From Lewinellaceae bacterium (GTDB lineage Bacteria; Bacteroidota; Bacteroidia; Chitinophagales; Saprospiraceae): 6,492 nt of DNA. The notes below the pieces were generated by a model. It searched no databases, was not told where the DNA came from, and was given only the letters and a program-made list of their open reading frames with translations. The stretch is from NCBI GenBank assembly GCA_020636355.1, contig JACJYB010000025.1, forward strand, positions 1-6,492, given 5' to 3'. The translations under genes and the position numbers were made by a program. Shown here in pieces: positions 6,083 to 6,492 of the stretch. How positions within the stretch are numbered: position 1 is the first letter of the stretch; each line of letters opens with the position of its first letter.

Positions 6083-6492
6083 TCAAAAACCAATTAATAT
6101 TTCTACAATTCGATCTGCTGTTTTACCATCCCAGAGAGTAGGGATTGAGCCTTGCTTCCACTCTTGTCGTAGCAGACGGTGGAGGTAAGGAATTATGTTG
6201 GATGGATTAGTACCGACTATTTCGTTGGTCCCAATGGTTACAGTTTCTGGTCGTTCTGTACTGTCACGTAATGTCATACAAGGCACGCCTAGTACGGTCG
6301 TTTCTTCAGTAATACCGCCGGAATCTGTGATGACACCTAGGGCGTTTTTTACAAGAAACATAAATTCCAGATATGGAAGTGGTTCACTGATGATTAGTTG
6401 ATTCAGGTTCAAATCCAGGTTTTCATAAATTTTCCGAGTACGTGGATGCATCGGAAAAATAACTTTTTTACCATGGGTATTTTGATCAATTA
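6083..6492 (-). CDS. wecB: Non-hydrolysing UDP-N-acetylglucosamine 2-epimerase, C-terminal part (5' end outside window)
   Basis: The last 135 residues are visible of a family usually about 360-390 long; the reading frame is open to the window edge, so the ATG at 6451 is internal and not the start. The enzyme interconverts UDP-GlcNAc and UDP-ManNAc, or a related 2-epimer pair, in the cytoplasm. Family signatures in order are VIFPMHPRT, ALGVITDSGGITEETTVLGVP, LRDSTERPETV and the terminal DGKTADRIVEIL. The TDSGGIxEE and ERPE motifs belong to the non-hydrolysing WecB type and differ from the NeuC/LegG hydrolysing branch. The exact sugar could instead be a dideoxy HexNAc as in WbpI or FnlC relatives, so the symbol is provisional. 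Downstream, 18 bases separate its stop from the gmd remnant. Confidence 0.9.
   Translation of the reverse strand, partial: IDQNTHGKKVIFPMHPRTRKIYENLDLNLNQLIISEPLPYLEFMFLVKNALGVITDSGGITEETTVLGVPCMTLRDSTERPETVTIGTNEIVGTNPSNIIPYLHRLLRQEWKQGSIPTLWDGKTADRIVEILIGF

Overview
The window is part of a surface-polysaccharide (O-antigen, capsule or exopolysaccharide) gene cluster, with a phage-defence toxin-antitoxin pair inside it. Every convincing gene is on the minus strand, so transcription runs from high to low coordinates. The host is probably a Bacteroidota member. This is inferred from weak or absent Shine-Dalgarno sequences, moderate G+C, the protein flavour, and the intergenic heptamer and ATCAGTGT-type repeats; no gene here fixes the taxon.

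In transcription order: (1) 6492-6083, the C-terminal third of a non-hydrolysing UDP-N-acetylglucosamine 2-epimerase, whose 5' part lies outside the window. (2) 6064-5915, a broken gmd carrying only its first 43 codons. (3) 5874-4403, a type IV AbiE module: AbiEi antitoxin and AbiEii nucleotidyltransferase toxin, overlapping by one base (TAATG). (4) 4180-2115, a complete gmd and fcl pair overlapping by ATGA, which makes GDP-L-fucose from GDP-mannose. (5) 2114-1805, a 310-base gene-free gap made largely of two kinds of short degenerate repeat. (6) 1804-713, a membrane O-acyltransferase of the OafA/Acyltransferase_3 family. (7) 716-1, a LegC-type PLP sugar aminotransferase, overlapping the acyltransferase by ATGA and running off the window.

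The sugar genes would supply GDP-L-fucose, a 2-epimerised UDP-HexNAc (ManNAc type) and an amino-dideoxy sugar, with acyl decoration. The most notable feature is the architecture around AbiE. The module sits between a truncated and a complete copy of the gmd 5' end, which form 130-bp direct repeats. The repeats are about 88% identical and nearly all differences are silent, so they look like two diverged gmd alleles brought together by recombination rather than a fresh duplication. I see no integrase, transposase, tRNA, rRNA or CRISPR array in the window.
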